Assembly (NCBI RefSeq): GCF_042654525.1
Contig: NZ_JBHSGP010000014.1
Span: 248,001 to 312,000, forward strand
Length of the DNA stretch: 64,000 nucleotides
Source of the DNA: Geojedonia litorea
GTDB taxonomy: Bacteria > Bacteroidota > Bacteroidia > Flavobacteriales > Flavobacteriaceae
Direction: 5' to 3'
Shown piece after piece: positions 25,694-34,300 of the stretch. A model generated the notes under the pieces. It saw only the letters and a list, made by a program, of their open reading frames with translations. It was not told where the DNA came from and made no database searches. How positions within the stretch are numbered: the stretch's first letter is position 1; each line of letters begins with the position of its first letter. A program made the position numbers and the translations under genes.

Positions 25694-25724
25694 CAAAGAT
25701 ACTTGTAAAATTGGTCTTGAGCAA
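25694..25724 (-). promoter_or_regulatory. Promoter of the cyoE-cox3-cox3-cox4 operon
   Basis: Minus-strand -33 TTG (25722-25724) and -7 TATCTTTG (25694-25701) with a 20-bp spacer. The predicted transcription start is about 25 nt upstream of TTG 25661. Confidence 0.65.
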
Positions 25725-25808
25725 TCCTTCACATAAGTAAATTAATATTTTTTAAGTCATTACAAGTTTTAGTATCTTTAGTAGACTTTTCAAAAAAACA
25801 TTTTCAAA

Positions 25809-26690
25809 ATGAAATCATTATTTCTACTCACCATCTCTGTGGTTTTTATTTATTCAAATCTGGCTTTTAGCCAAAACTTTGATAACGTCACCATAGAAAC
25901 CACCAAACTTTCAGATCATGTGTATATGTTAGTTGGTGCTGGAGGTAATATTGGGGTTTCTGCAGGTGATGATGGCGTGTTCGTCATTGACGACCAATTT
26001 GCGCCTTTAACTCCCAAAATTGAAGCAGCTATAAGGCGTATTAGTGACAAGCCCATTAAATTTTTGGCGAATACACATTACCACCATGATCATACCGGTG
26101 GCAATGCTAATATGCAAGAGCTTGGTGCAACCATTATAGCTCATGATAACGTTAGGCATCGATTAGAAAATTCAAATTCCGAAGCTGATGAAACTTCTAA
26201 GCAAGGGTTGCCCATCATTACGTTTAATGATAGGTTAAGTTTATATATAAATGGTGAAAAGGTGTCCATTTTTCATGCGCATCACGCCCATACTGATGGC
26301 GATTCCTTTTTATATTTTAATGAAAGTAATGTGCTGCATACAGGTGATGTTTACTTTAACGGAAGGTATCCTTACATCGATTTGGGCTCTGGAGGAAGTG
26401 TTAATGGTTATATTGAAGCCGTGAAGATGGGGTTAAACGCTATTAATGACGACACCAAAATTATTCCCGGCCATGGTAATCTGTCCAATAAAGCGGAGTA
26501 CCAAGCGTTTTTGAATATGCTCGAAGACCTTAAATCCATCATCATGGCAGAAATCAATAAAGGGAAAACCGAAGATGAAGTTGCTGCCGACCAGAGTTTA
26601 ACCAAAACTTATGACGATTTAGGCTATGGCTGGAATTTTATAAATTCAGAGAAAATTAAACGTACCTTTTATAAAAGTTTGAAGGAATAA
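25809..26690 (+). CDS. Metallo-beta-lactamase fold hydrolase, exported
   Basis: A 293-residue MBL-fold protein with a signal peptide (about 1-21, ending NLAFSQ). The zinc motif is HYHHDH at 90-95 (NTHYHHDHTGGN), followed by further ligands in HAHHAHTDGDS, LHTGDVYFNG and IIPGHGNLS. The arrangement is that of subclass B3-like or quinoprotein-relay MBL proteins rather than of a proven antibiotic-degrading enzyme, so resistance should not be assumed. Start ATG 25809. It is transcribed alone and converges with remB with only five bases between stop codons. Confidence 0.88.
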   Translation: MKSLFLLTISVVFIYSNLAFSQNFDNVTIETTKLSDHVYMLVGAGGNIGVSAGDDGVFVIDDQFAPLTPKIEAAIRRISDKPIKFLANTHYHHDHTGGNANMQELGATIIAHDNVRHRLENSNSEADETSKQGLPIITFNDRLSLYINGEKVSIFHAHHAHTDGDSFLYFNESNVLHTGDVYFNGRYPYIDLGSGGSVNGYIEAVKMGLNAINDDTKIIPGHGNLSNKAEYQAFLNMLEDLKSIIMAEINKGKTEDEVAADQSLTKTYDDLGYGWNFINSEKIKRTFYKSLKE

Positions 26691-26695
26691 TCTTT

Positions 26696-28801
26696 TTAAA
26701 AATCGTAATACCAGTTAAACAAATCGGTTCGCAAGCCAATATTAAACCATGTGGTGTTTGATTTAAAGGTAGTTGCCGTGGTCGCATCTGGATTAAAATT
26801 TCTAAAACTAATATTGGTAAACAATTTTAAATTACTTACCGGATTTACAATATAGCCTGCCTGTAATTCGGCATTGAATGTATTCGTAGTTATGCCTTGT
26901 CCAACCTTTATACCAGTATCAGCAGGTCTATCGTTATAATTTCGGTAGATATCACCACCATAACTAAAATTGTTGCCACTTTCGTTAAAATCAAATCCAC
27001 GCTTTCCAAAAACCAATTTAGCATCGGCAAACCATCTTTGGTAATTATAACGGCCAATTACAATGGCTTCACTAAAATTTGCACCCCATAAATGGGCCAT
27101 AGGTTGGTTATTATGTCCATAATTAAGAACAATGGTATTATGCGAATAGGTGTACGGACGAACTCGATTATACTCTATTTGTAACAACAGATTATCCACC
27201 TTAAAGGCATCGTAATATTTAGCGCCTATCTGATAGCCGTATTTGTTTTTCCAACTTTTATCACCGCCCTTGATATCGTTTAATGAAAACTCGTCCAAAA
27301 TAAACTGGCCGTATAAATTTACTTTATTGTTCCATTTATATTTTACTGAAGCCCCAACAATGGCATTACCTGCACCTTGACCGGTTTCAAACTCAATGGC
27401 GCGATAAAAAATTAATGGGTTGAGATAATTAAAATCGAAGCCTCTATCATTGGAGTTGGTCCAAATAACCGATTCAAACAATCCAATATTCAAACGTTTT
27501 GAAACATTCCAACTCAAATAATGATTGGCCATATATTTGGTTAAAAACGCGCCATCTTCAGTCACTTCAGGACGAACATCTCTTAACCACATCCAAGTAT
27601 TCGTATATTTTATTTTCCAGAATTTAGTATTCAACTTTAAAAACGGATATGGGCTTGCAACATCACTTTGCAGAAGTGACCTATAACCATCACCTATAAA
27701 ATTTTTGCCATGACCAAATTGTATATTGATAAAATTTGCAGGGGAATAGGATAAATAGGCCTCGGCTACAGGATAATCATAAGCATCCTCTTTAAACCGT
27801 TTTGCAATTCCACGACCAGGAATAATGGCTGGATCAGGACCAAATGCCTTTAAACTTTCAGCATACTCATTATAATATTGCGCAAACCGTCCCTGACTCT
27901 CATACACCGAAGTAGAAAAACTAAAACGTTTACCAAGTCCACCTTGCACATAAATGCCTCGTGTATTATTAAAGGTTGTGTTGAAATCTGCATCAGTGTC
28001 TTTACCAACTTGTAAGTCAAAAATAGGGTCTATGGTAAACCAATAGTCTTTACCTTGAACCTGAACCAAATGCTCATTCCATAACTTGCGACCAGCCCAA
28101 GTATTGGAAGTTTTGGCAACTGCTTTTTTTTCTGCTTCGAAATCATAATAACGAGCAACCTCATCAAATAAATAGGGCTTCGCAGCCGTATGGCTATTGG
28201 TTCCCAAGGCATTCATGTTAGCATCAAATCGTGCATAATACGTATGGGTAAATGGAATATTTAACTGACTTTTATACTCCAAGTTTTCATAGTCTACGAT
28301 ATTGGTTTTTATGCTATCGTATTCTTGAGAAACCACTTCATTTAAATCGGTTACTCCTTTTGATTTGAGCTCTTGTTGCTCTTGTGCAACTATCTCGGGG
28401 TTTACCAATGGTATTTTTATTGCCAAAGAGTATTGAAAATATATAGGCCTTCCATTATAAGTTCCGGGAGTAATTTTGGGCAATTCTTCAAAAACCCTTT
28501 TAGTTTCAACTTTTAAAGCCTCATAGGTGGCATCAATATATATTACTTTAATTTCACCTTCAGTGGTTACTTCAAACAGCACTTTTACATCTCCCTTATA
28601 ATTGTCGTCATGTACAATCTGTGGTACTTTAAAATTGGAATAGATATGTTGATTGAGCTTTGAATTGAAGCAAGCTTTTAAATTATTTATGGGTTGCGAC
28701 TCACATTCTGGAAACACTGGTGGTTTTTCATAGGTTTCTACAGACTGTGAATTAATTTTTATGCAGGAAAATAGAATTAAAATGAGGAAGACTTTCTTCA
28801 T
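26696..28801 (-). CDS. RemB-like gliding-motility outer-membrane protein with N-terminal TonB-like module
   Basis: A 701-residue exported protein (signal peptide about 1-20). Residues 30-52 contain FPECES and a second Cys44. Residues about 65-132 (GDVKVLFEVTTEGEIKVIYID, then LPKITPGTYNGRPIYFQYSLAIKIPL) read as a TonB C-terminal-like fold. The rest (about 180-701) is an outer-membrane barrel rich in aromatic strands, ending NIGLRTDLFNWYYDF. This fits RemB, required for normal cell movement in Flavobacterium johnsoniae; the symbol is not assigned because I rely on memory of the family. The two tonB genes upstream share the N-terminal module. Confidence 0.72.
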   Translation of the reverse strand: MKKVFLILILFSCIKINSQSVETYEKPPVFPECESQPINNLKACFNSKLNQHIYSNFKVPQIVHDDNYKGDVKVLFEVTTEGEIKVIYIDATYEALKVETKRVFEELPKITPGTYNGRPIYFQYSLAIKIPLVNPEIVAQEQQELKSKGVTDLNEVVSQEYDSIKTNIVDYENLEYKSQLNIPFTHTYYARFDANMNALGTNSHTAAKPYLFDEVARYYDFEAEKKAVAKTSNTWAGRKLWNEHLVQVQGKDYWFTIDPIFDLQVGKDTDADFNTTFNNTRGIYVQGGLGKRFSFSTSVYESQGRFAQYYNEYAESLKAFGPDPAIIPGRGIAKRFKEDAYDYPVAEAYLSYSPANFINIQFGHGKNFIGDGYRSLLQSDVASPYPFLKLNTKFWKIKYTNTWMWLRDVRPEVTEDGAFLTKYMANHYLSWNVSKRLNIGLFESVIWTNSNDRGFDFNYLNPLIFYRAIEFETGQGAGNAIVGASVKYKWNNKVNLYGQFILDEFSLNDIKGGDKSWKNKYGYQIGAKYYDAFKVDNLLLQIEYNRVRPYTYSHNTIVLNYGHNNQPMAHLWGANFSEAIVIGRYNYQRWFADAKLVFGKRGFDFNESGNNFSYGGDIYRNYNDRPADTGIKVGQGITTNTFNAELQAGYIVNPVSNLKLFTNISFRNFNPDATTATTFKSNTTWFNIGLRTDLFNWYYDF

Positions 28802-28859
28802 AAGGTCGATGCGAGCATTTGATTGCTGAAAGATACTATTTTTTTCAAAACACCATCAT

Positions 28860-28893
28860 AAAAAAACCGTCATCAAATGATTGATAACGGTCA
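28860..28893 (-). terminator. Intrinsic terminator after the first-listed tonB gene
   Basis: ACCGTCATCAA (28866-28876) pairs with TTGATAACGGT (28881-28891) with one mismatch, followed on the minus strand by seven T residues, 25 bp past the stop codon. Confidence 0.8.
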
Positions 28894-28916
28894 TTTTACA
28901 ATATCGGTGTAATTAT

Positions 28917-29705
28917 TTAATGCACTTTAAAAATTATGGGTAAATTATACATAACCGTTACCGGCTTATCACGTTGCATCCCTGGTTTCATGGTTGGTAT
29001 TTTACTTGCCAAACGCAAGGCTTCCTGTTCCAATTCGTGATGTGGTGCTCTGGTTTGAATGTCTATGATATTTCCTTTTGCGTCAATCTTAAACTGCACG
29101 TTAATACGTTGTGTGCCTTCAAGTCCTAAACCAGACGCCAAATCTGTATTGAATTTTCTTTGAACTAATGTGGCTAATTTTTCGTTCATGCATTTAATTC
29201 TGGCTTTGTTAGTGTTGGCTGATTCACAACCTGGGTAAATGGGCACTTGCTCTACTCCAATGATATTAAAGATTTCGGGTTCATCGAAAATCTTTGGCAC
29301 CTCAATACTTCCTGGATCGATTGGTGCTGTGGGAGTAACTGGATCTGCTATTAATGTTTTTAGTGATTCAGAAGGAATAAAATCATCTTCCTTAATATCA
29401 AAATCTTTACTCCCAATGGTTTGAACCTCTTTTCGTGGTTCGACTTTTTGTTCTTCCTGAAAGACTTTAAAATTTTTGATATCGATTTCTTCTAAATCAT
29501 CATATTTCAAGACTTGATCAACGGTTGCGAATTTAGTTTCAAACCGCATTTCAAATAAACCATAAACAACAAGTAAGCATATAATTAAACCTACCTGAAA
29601 GTAAAGCGTGGAGTTTTTTTGTAAATTTACTTCGTGCTTTTGCGTTTTTCGCACGTTTGTATTGCTCTGACCAGCAATATGTCGCGCTTCTTTAAAATTT
29701 TTCAT
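28917..29705 (-). CDS. Energy transducer TonB
   Basis: Inner-membrane-anchored TonB-type protein that transmits ExbBD energy to outer-membrane receptors. The 262 residues from ATG 29705 have a cytoplasmic N-terminus, one helix (about 36-51, FQVGLIICLLVVYGLF), an acidic/Pro periplasmic linker, the cysteine pair Cys160/Cys172 (YPGCES, KCMNEKL) and a TonB-C domain (about 198-262). A further in-frame start at 29759 would add 18 residues but lies upstream of the likely promoter. It is separated from the next tonB by a strong terminator, so it has its own promoter. Confidence 0.9.
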   Translation of the reverse strand: MKNFKEARHIAGQSNTNVRKTQKHEVNLQKNSTLYFQVGLIICLLVVYGLFEMRFETKFATVDQVLKYDDLEEIDIKNFKVFQEEQKVEPRKEVQTIGSKDFDIKEDDFIPSESLKTLIADPVTPTAPIDPGSIEVPKIFDEPEIFNIIGVEQVPIYPGCESANTNKARIKCMNEKLATLVQRKFNTDLASGLGLEGTQRINVQFKIDAKGNIIDIQTRAPHHELEQEALRLASKIPTMKPGMQRDKPVTVMYNLPIIFKVH

Positions 29706-29756
29706 AATACTTAAAATTAAAATGTTAATATTATGATAAAATCGCAATAAGCATAC

Positions 29757-29764
29757 CAAAAGTA
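29757..29764 (-). promoter_or_regulatory. -7 promoter element of tonB (28917-29705)
   Basis: TACTTTTG on the minus strand, immediately following the terminator stem of the preceding tonB gene; the two share the intervening T-run. The start codon is 51 bp downstream. Confidence 0.5.
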
Positions 29765-29796
29765 AAAATCCCGTCTAATTAATTAGACGGGATTTT
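29765..29796 (-). terminator. Perfect 32-bp palindrome, terminator of the second tonB
   Basis: AAAATCCCGTCTAATT and its exact complement lie back to back with no spacer. On the minus strand the G/C part is followed by ATTTTTACTTTTG. It lies 23 bp past the stop codon of tonB 29819-30541. Confidence 0.85.
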
Positions 29797-29818
29797 GAAT
29801 ATTATAAAATACTATAAT

Positions 29819-30541
29819 TTAATCTTGAACTTGGAACACGATTGGAAGCGAATAAGGCACAATTACTGCTTTACCTCTTTGTTTTCCAGGCTTCATTTTA
29901 GGAAGTAAATTAATTACTCTTGCAGCCTCTTTTTCCAATGCTGGATGCGGTGCTCTTGATCTAACACCCGTTACGTTTCCGTTTTTATCAATTTTGAAGA
30001 TGACGTTGATACGTTGTCTTCCGGATAGACCTAAATCTCCAGCTAAATCTGTGTTGAATTTTTTATTGACAAATTCAGCGATTTTTTCAGACATACAGGC
30101 TTTTTTAGCATTGTTTCCACTTTCGTTCTCACAACCTGGGAATACTGGTACATTTTCAATAACCGCGAATGGAACCTCAATATCTTCTTCAACCTCTTCA
30201 ACTTGTATTTCCTCAACTTTAACAATCTCTTCTTCCTGATCGGTTTCAGTTGACTCAATTACTGTCTCTTCTACCTCTTCTTCATCCTCAACAATTTCAA
30301 TAACCTCTGGAGCCGCTGGTGGAGGTGGTGGAGGTGGTGGTGTTTGAATTTGTTCAGTAATTGGGATTTCTTCTTCTAGCTCTTCATCTAAATTTAACTG
30401 ACCAATATCAATATTAGACTTATCGTAAGTCTTGTAATTAATCGTTAAATAAGTTACCGCTAACATCAATGCAAGACCAACAGCGAAATAAATTGAACTG
30501 TTTCTTCCTACATCTGCTTTTATACTTTTTTTCGGTTCCAT
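29819..30541 (-). CDS. Energy transducer TonB with polyproline linker
   Basis: A 240-residue TonB protein: short basic N-terminus, one helix (about 16-34), eight consecutive prolines (68-75), a Glu/Val-rich periplasmic linker (80-125), the cysteine pair Cys137/Cys149 (FPGCEN, ACMSEKI) and a TonB-C domain (about 176-240, ending PYSLPIVFQVQD). It is a close paralog of the neighbouring tonB, with near-identical segments such as KFNTDLA and RINV-FKID. It lies 63 bp downstream of the VanZ-like gene. Start ATG 30541. Confidence 0.93.
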   Translation of the reverse strand: MEPKKSIKADVGRNSSIYFAVGLALMLAVTYLTINYKTYDKSNIDIGQLNLDEELEEEIPITEQIQTPPPPPPPPAAPEVIEIVEDEEEVEETVIESTETDQEEEIVKVEEIQVEEVEEDIEVPFAVIENVPVFPGCENESGNNAKKACMSEKIAEFVNKKFNTDLAGDLGLSGRQRINVIFKIDKNGNVTGVRSRAPHPALEKEAARVINLLPKMKPGKQRGKAVIVPYSLPIVFQVQD

Positions 30542-30604
30542 GTCTTAAACGTTTTAAGGATTGCTAAATTAACCAATAAATTGTTAAAAAAGCAAGGGTT
30601 TGTT

Positions 30605-30970
30605 TTATTTTAACTTTACATTTTTTAGTTGGCTTAATACTATGGCAGCAAAAATTGTACCTAAAATATTTGCTACTACATCATAAGCATCTGAAATTCT
30701 TAAATTTGAGGTAATCCCTTGAAGCCATTCTATTAGAACACCATAAATAATTGAAATCATTATGGAAATCAAAATGGGAAAACTCCTGTTTGTGTTTCTA
30801 AAATAATTATAACACAAACTTGTAAGCAGCATATACGATAAAAAATGATAAATTTTGTCGTCAAAGGCAAAGCCTATTGGTGGTAGTTCCCCTATACTTT
30901 TTAGGCTAAAAAAGGTTAATAAAGCAACATAGAGTACTAATACAGTTAATGCTAAATGTTTAGCCACCAA
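30605..30970 (-). CDS. VanZ family membrane protein
   Basis: A 121-residue protein with four predicted helices and the VanZ-like pattern (DDKIYHFLSYMLLTSLCY, then GVLIEWLQGITSNLRISDAYDVVANILGTI). VanZ proteins give low-level teicoplanin resistance in some Gram-positives, but chromosomal relatives in Bacteroidota have no known role. There is no ATG: TTG 30970 or GTG 30967 start within the last codons of gcvH, giving an 8-11 bp overlap and suggesting coupling to gcvH. Confidence 0.85.
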   Translation of the reverse strand: MVAKHLALTVLVLYVALLTFFSLKSIGELPPIGFAFDDKIYHFLSYMLLTSLCYNYFRNTNRSFPILISIMISIIYGVLIEWLQGITSNLRISDAYDVVANILGTIFAAIVLSQLKNVKLK

Positions 30971-31340
30971 TTAACGCTTTATAATCATCTGCAGATAATA
31001 GGTTTTCTAATTGAGAAGCGTCTGAATATTTTATTTTTATCATCCAGCCTTCACCATAAGGGTCAGAATTTACCTTTTCTGGCTCATCTTCTAAAATCGT
31101 GTTGAATTCAATTATTTCTCCTGATACTGGTAGGAATAAATCTGAAACAGTTTTTACTGCTTCAACGGTTCCAAAAATTTCTTCAGCGTCTAATGTTTCG
31201 TCAACAGTTTCAACTTCAACATAAACAATATCGCCTAATTCGCCTTGTGCAAAATCTGTGATTCCAACAGTTACAGTATCTCCTTCAACCTTGACCCATT
31301 CGTGATCTTTGGTGTATTTTAAGTTAGATGGTATATTCAT
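30960..31340 (-). CDS. gcvH: Glycine cleavage system H protein
   Basis: Lipoyl carrier that shuttles the aminomethyl group in glycine cleavage. The 126 residues contain the lipoylation site Lys63 in FGTVEAVKTVSDL and the typical N-terminal KYTKDHEWVKVEG and C-terminal GEGWMIKIK segments. Start ATG 31340. It has its own promoter upstream. The P and T protein genes are not nearby; the position next to sprA and a VanZ-like gene is a lineage arrangement, not a functional cluster. Confidence 0.96.
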   Translation of the reverse strand: MNIPSNLKYTKDHEWVKVEGDTVTVGITDFAQGELGDIVYVEVETVDETLDAEEIFGTVEAVKTVSDLFLPVSGEIIEFNTILEDEPEKVNSDPYGEGWMIKIKYSDASQLENLLSADDYKALIGG

Positions 31341-31365
31341 TTTAATGATAAAATTATTTATGTGA

Positions 31366-31396
31366 CAAATGTAATTTTTTAATAACGGAATATCAA
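31366..31396 (-). promoter_or_regulatory. Promoter of gcvH
   Basis: Minus-strand -33 TTG (31394-31396), 20-bp spacer and -7 TACATTTG (31366-31373), lying between the sprA stop and gcvH. Confidence 0.65.
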
Positions 31397-31399
31397 CAC

Positions 31400-34300
31400 T
31401 TAATTTCCAAAATTGTATCGTAATGTTAAGCCAGAACGAATGGTGGTTTGTGGAAACGCCGTTGATATTGCATATTCAGAGAACGAATAATCAAAATAGA
31501 ATATTCCTGTTAGGTTTTTACTGAAGGCGTAATCGGCAGAGTATTTTATTCCCCAGATGGTTTGACCCGATGTCACTTGATTATTTTCTAAATCCAAGTA
31601 TCTAATAATAGTTTTATTATCTCTAACCGAAACATCAGCTTTCATATTCAAATCACTTTTAATGATCTGTCCAGGACCCGCAAGTTTAGATCGAATCCTA
31701 ACATCTTTTATACGGTAACCAAGCCCTAGAATATATTCTTTTCCTTGAATTTCGGTCATTAAATTATTGTCGAAGCTTAAAGATAAAATACGGTCTTTTT
31801 TAATTTCGGCAAGGACCTTTACCGAATTCTTCATCTCAAAATCAATACGTACCAAGGGGCTAAATTGTTCTTCTAAATTAATATTACTAAATAATACTGG
31901 GTTTTTAAAATTGCCACCTTGGTTTAAATCGTCAGGATTTTCAGGGTCATAATCCAAATTGGTTCTGAACTGATTTATAGTATAACTCGATCTATAACCA
32001 TGGGTTAATGAAAAACGCCTAAACTTATCTTTAAACCATTTATACTTCATGAAACCCGTATATTTTAGTTGCCAATTAGGAATTGGCACTTCCCTAAACG
32101 CAGTTAACTTAACTTTATCGGCACTTTGTCCAGTGTACGCAGATAAAAATGCAGGCAACAGTACGGCCTGACTATTTTTACCATAACCAATTGGATAACC
32201 TTCGGCATCTAAATTAGCTGGATTGGAAATATCAATACCACGCTGTTGTGCTAAACGATTTGCAATAATCAATCTATTGGCCCTAAATTCATTAAAAGGA
32301 TCCGATTGTAATTCGTCACTTTTACTAAAAGCAGTTTTTATTAAAACAGTTGAAATATTGAAATTTCCGAATGAATTTCTAATTAATGAATTATAGGTGT
32401 CACTAAATCCGTCTCCATCAATATCTGTAGAATTGAAACTTTCTGAAAGGTTTTCTGAATACGTCCTACTTCCATTTAAATCAATTTTTAAATCCTTTAC
32501 AGGTTCTAAATTTGCAGAAACATCTAAAACTCGATTGGTGACTTCGGTGTATTGTTCGTTAAAGTTAGGAAAAACTGTTAGCCATCCATTGCGAGCAACA
32601 AGGTCTCTAATATCGCTTTGACTTCCAAAGGTGTATCCAAAAGTTGGTTTTAAGGTTCCTATAAAACCTGGGGTTCGTAAATACCCTGGTAAAAAGGTTC
32701 CATTATTTTCGGTATAATTAACCTGAATACGCTTAACACTGGTTAAGATATCAATAGTAGTATTCCAGATTTTGGTGCCCGCACCAGATTTTGCAGGACC
32801 TTGAGGCTGATTAGATGTTGGATTCCCATTTCTATCCAGTGCCGGTGCAGCTACCCGTTGACGATTAGCAACTGCATTACGTCCTGCTGGCTTTTTAACC
32901 AATCCCAAATACCTATATAAATTTTCCATATTCAATGTCGAATTTATATTGTGTGTATTTGCATTTTGAATGGAGTTACCTAGATTGTACGTCGTTACAG
33001 AACCGTCTTTTTCAGTAAACGGAAGATTATTATTTAAATCAGATCCTTTTTGCCACTGAAAATCTCCTGTATAGGAATAGGTCGCCCTCAAGAAATTAAA
33101 AGTTGGTATTTTATATAAGGGAATTTCATAATTTAACTGCAATTGCTGGTTTTGAATGTTGGGGTCTCCAAAATCGAAAAACCCATCCCACACATCGAGA
33201 TTTGGGTCCTGTCGCCCATTGAGGCGGTCATCGATGAAATAATTTCGGACAATATTGGTATTCGCTGCATTAAAGCTTAAACTCAATGCCTTGGTAATAT
33301 TATAATTAATAGCATACTGGGTATTGAAATTGTAGTTTCTTCTGAACAATTCTTCTAACCCAATATTGTTACCCGTTAAGTCAACTTCTCTAAATTTTTG
33401 CTTGCTAAATTGCCTAATAATATCACTGGTGGCGGAGAAACTTGTAGGCAGTAAATTAAAGTTAAAATCTTTGAGGATTTTCCAATATTTACCATTGAAA
33501 ATAGAATCATTTTTAAGGAAAGGTTCAATCACTATTGGATTAAAGCTGTAATTATAATTTACACCCGCTCTTATATTCTGATCCAAAGAATTCTCAATTT
33601 CAAAATCTCTATGTTCTACTTTATTATATGAATAATTAAATGTGAAATTCTCTACATCGTAAAATCGAGGTTTAGATTCACCCATACGTTGTTTTTTAAC
33701 ACCTATAAAATTGATGCTTTTACGCTTGGTATAATTCTCATTTACGGTTAATATTGAATCTTTATTTGGTGAATTATCTAATTGGGTTTGAAGTTTAATG
33801 TCTCTATAAAACTCATCATATTCCGGCGTAATAATTTCTTCGCTCTGCGCATAATTAAATGGCACTTGAATACCCCATTTTTTAGGAAGAAGCTGCCCTA
33901 GATTTACGTTTGTCACAACATCATATTGCTTTACATCTTCACGGCTGCGCTCATTAGGACGTTGCTCAATAGACCCAAAACCAGTAGTGCTTTGTCGACC
34001 TGTGGCACTGATATTTGCAAAATCTGCGAGGTTGGTATCCACACTCGCAATAGCTGCCCAACCGCCTTCGTTGTCTAGGTCTGAAAGGCGTAATTCATTA
34101 AACCAAACTTCACCACACTGATTCATTGGGATGTTACCAGCACCTGGATTCTTAACTCCAACCATAAGGACTCTAACGTCACCAAAATTAGGATTACCCC
34201 TAATAGCAACACGTTGCTGTCCTAAAATATGTGGGTCAAATTCATTCACAACCACAGGACCATCTGGAGTTACATCATAAAATGTAGGGTTAGGATTCGC

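Noticed and set aside
25809..26690. Metallo-beta-lactamase-fold protein as a carbapenemase
   Set aside because: The zinc motif only shows the fold; the sequence does not match known resistance enzymes that I can recognise.
29706..29759. N-terminal extension of tonB to an upstream start
   Set aside because: The added residues overlap the leader and promoter region; ATG 29705 gives the normal TonB N-terminus.
30605..30970. VanZ-like gene as glycopeptide resistance
   Set aside because: No vanHAX genes are present and Gram-negative VanZ relatives have no shown resistance role.
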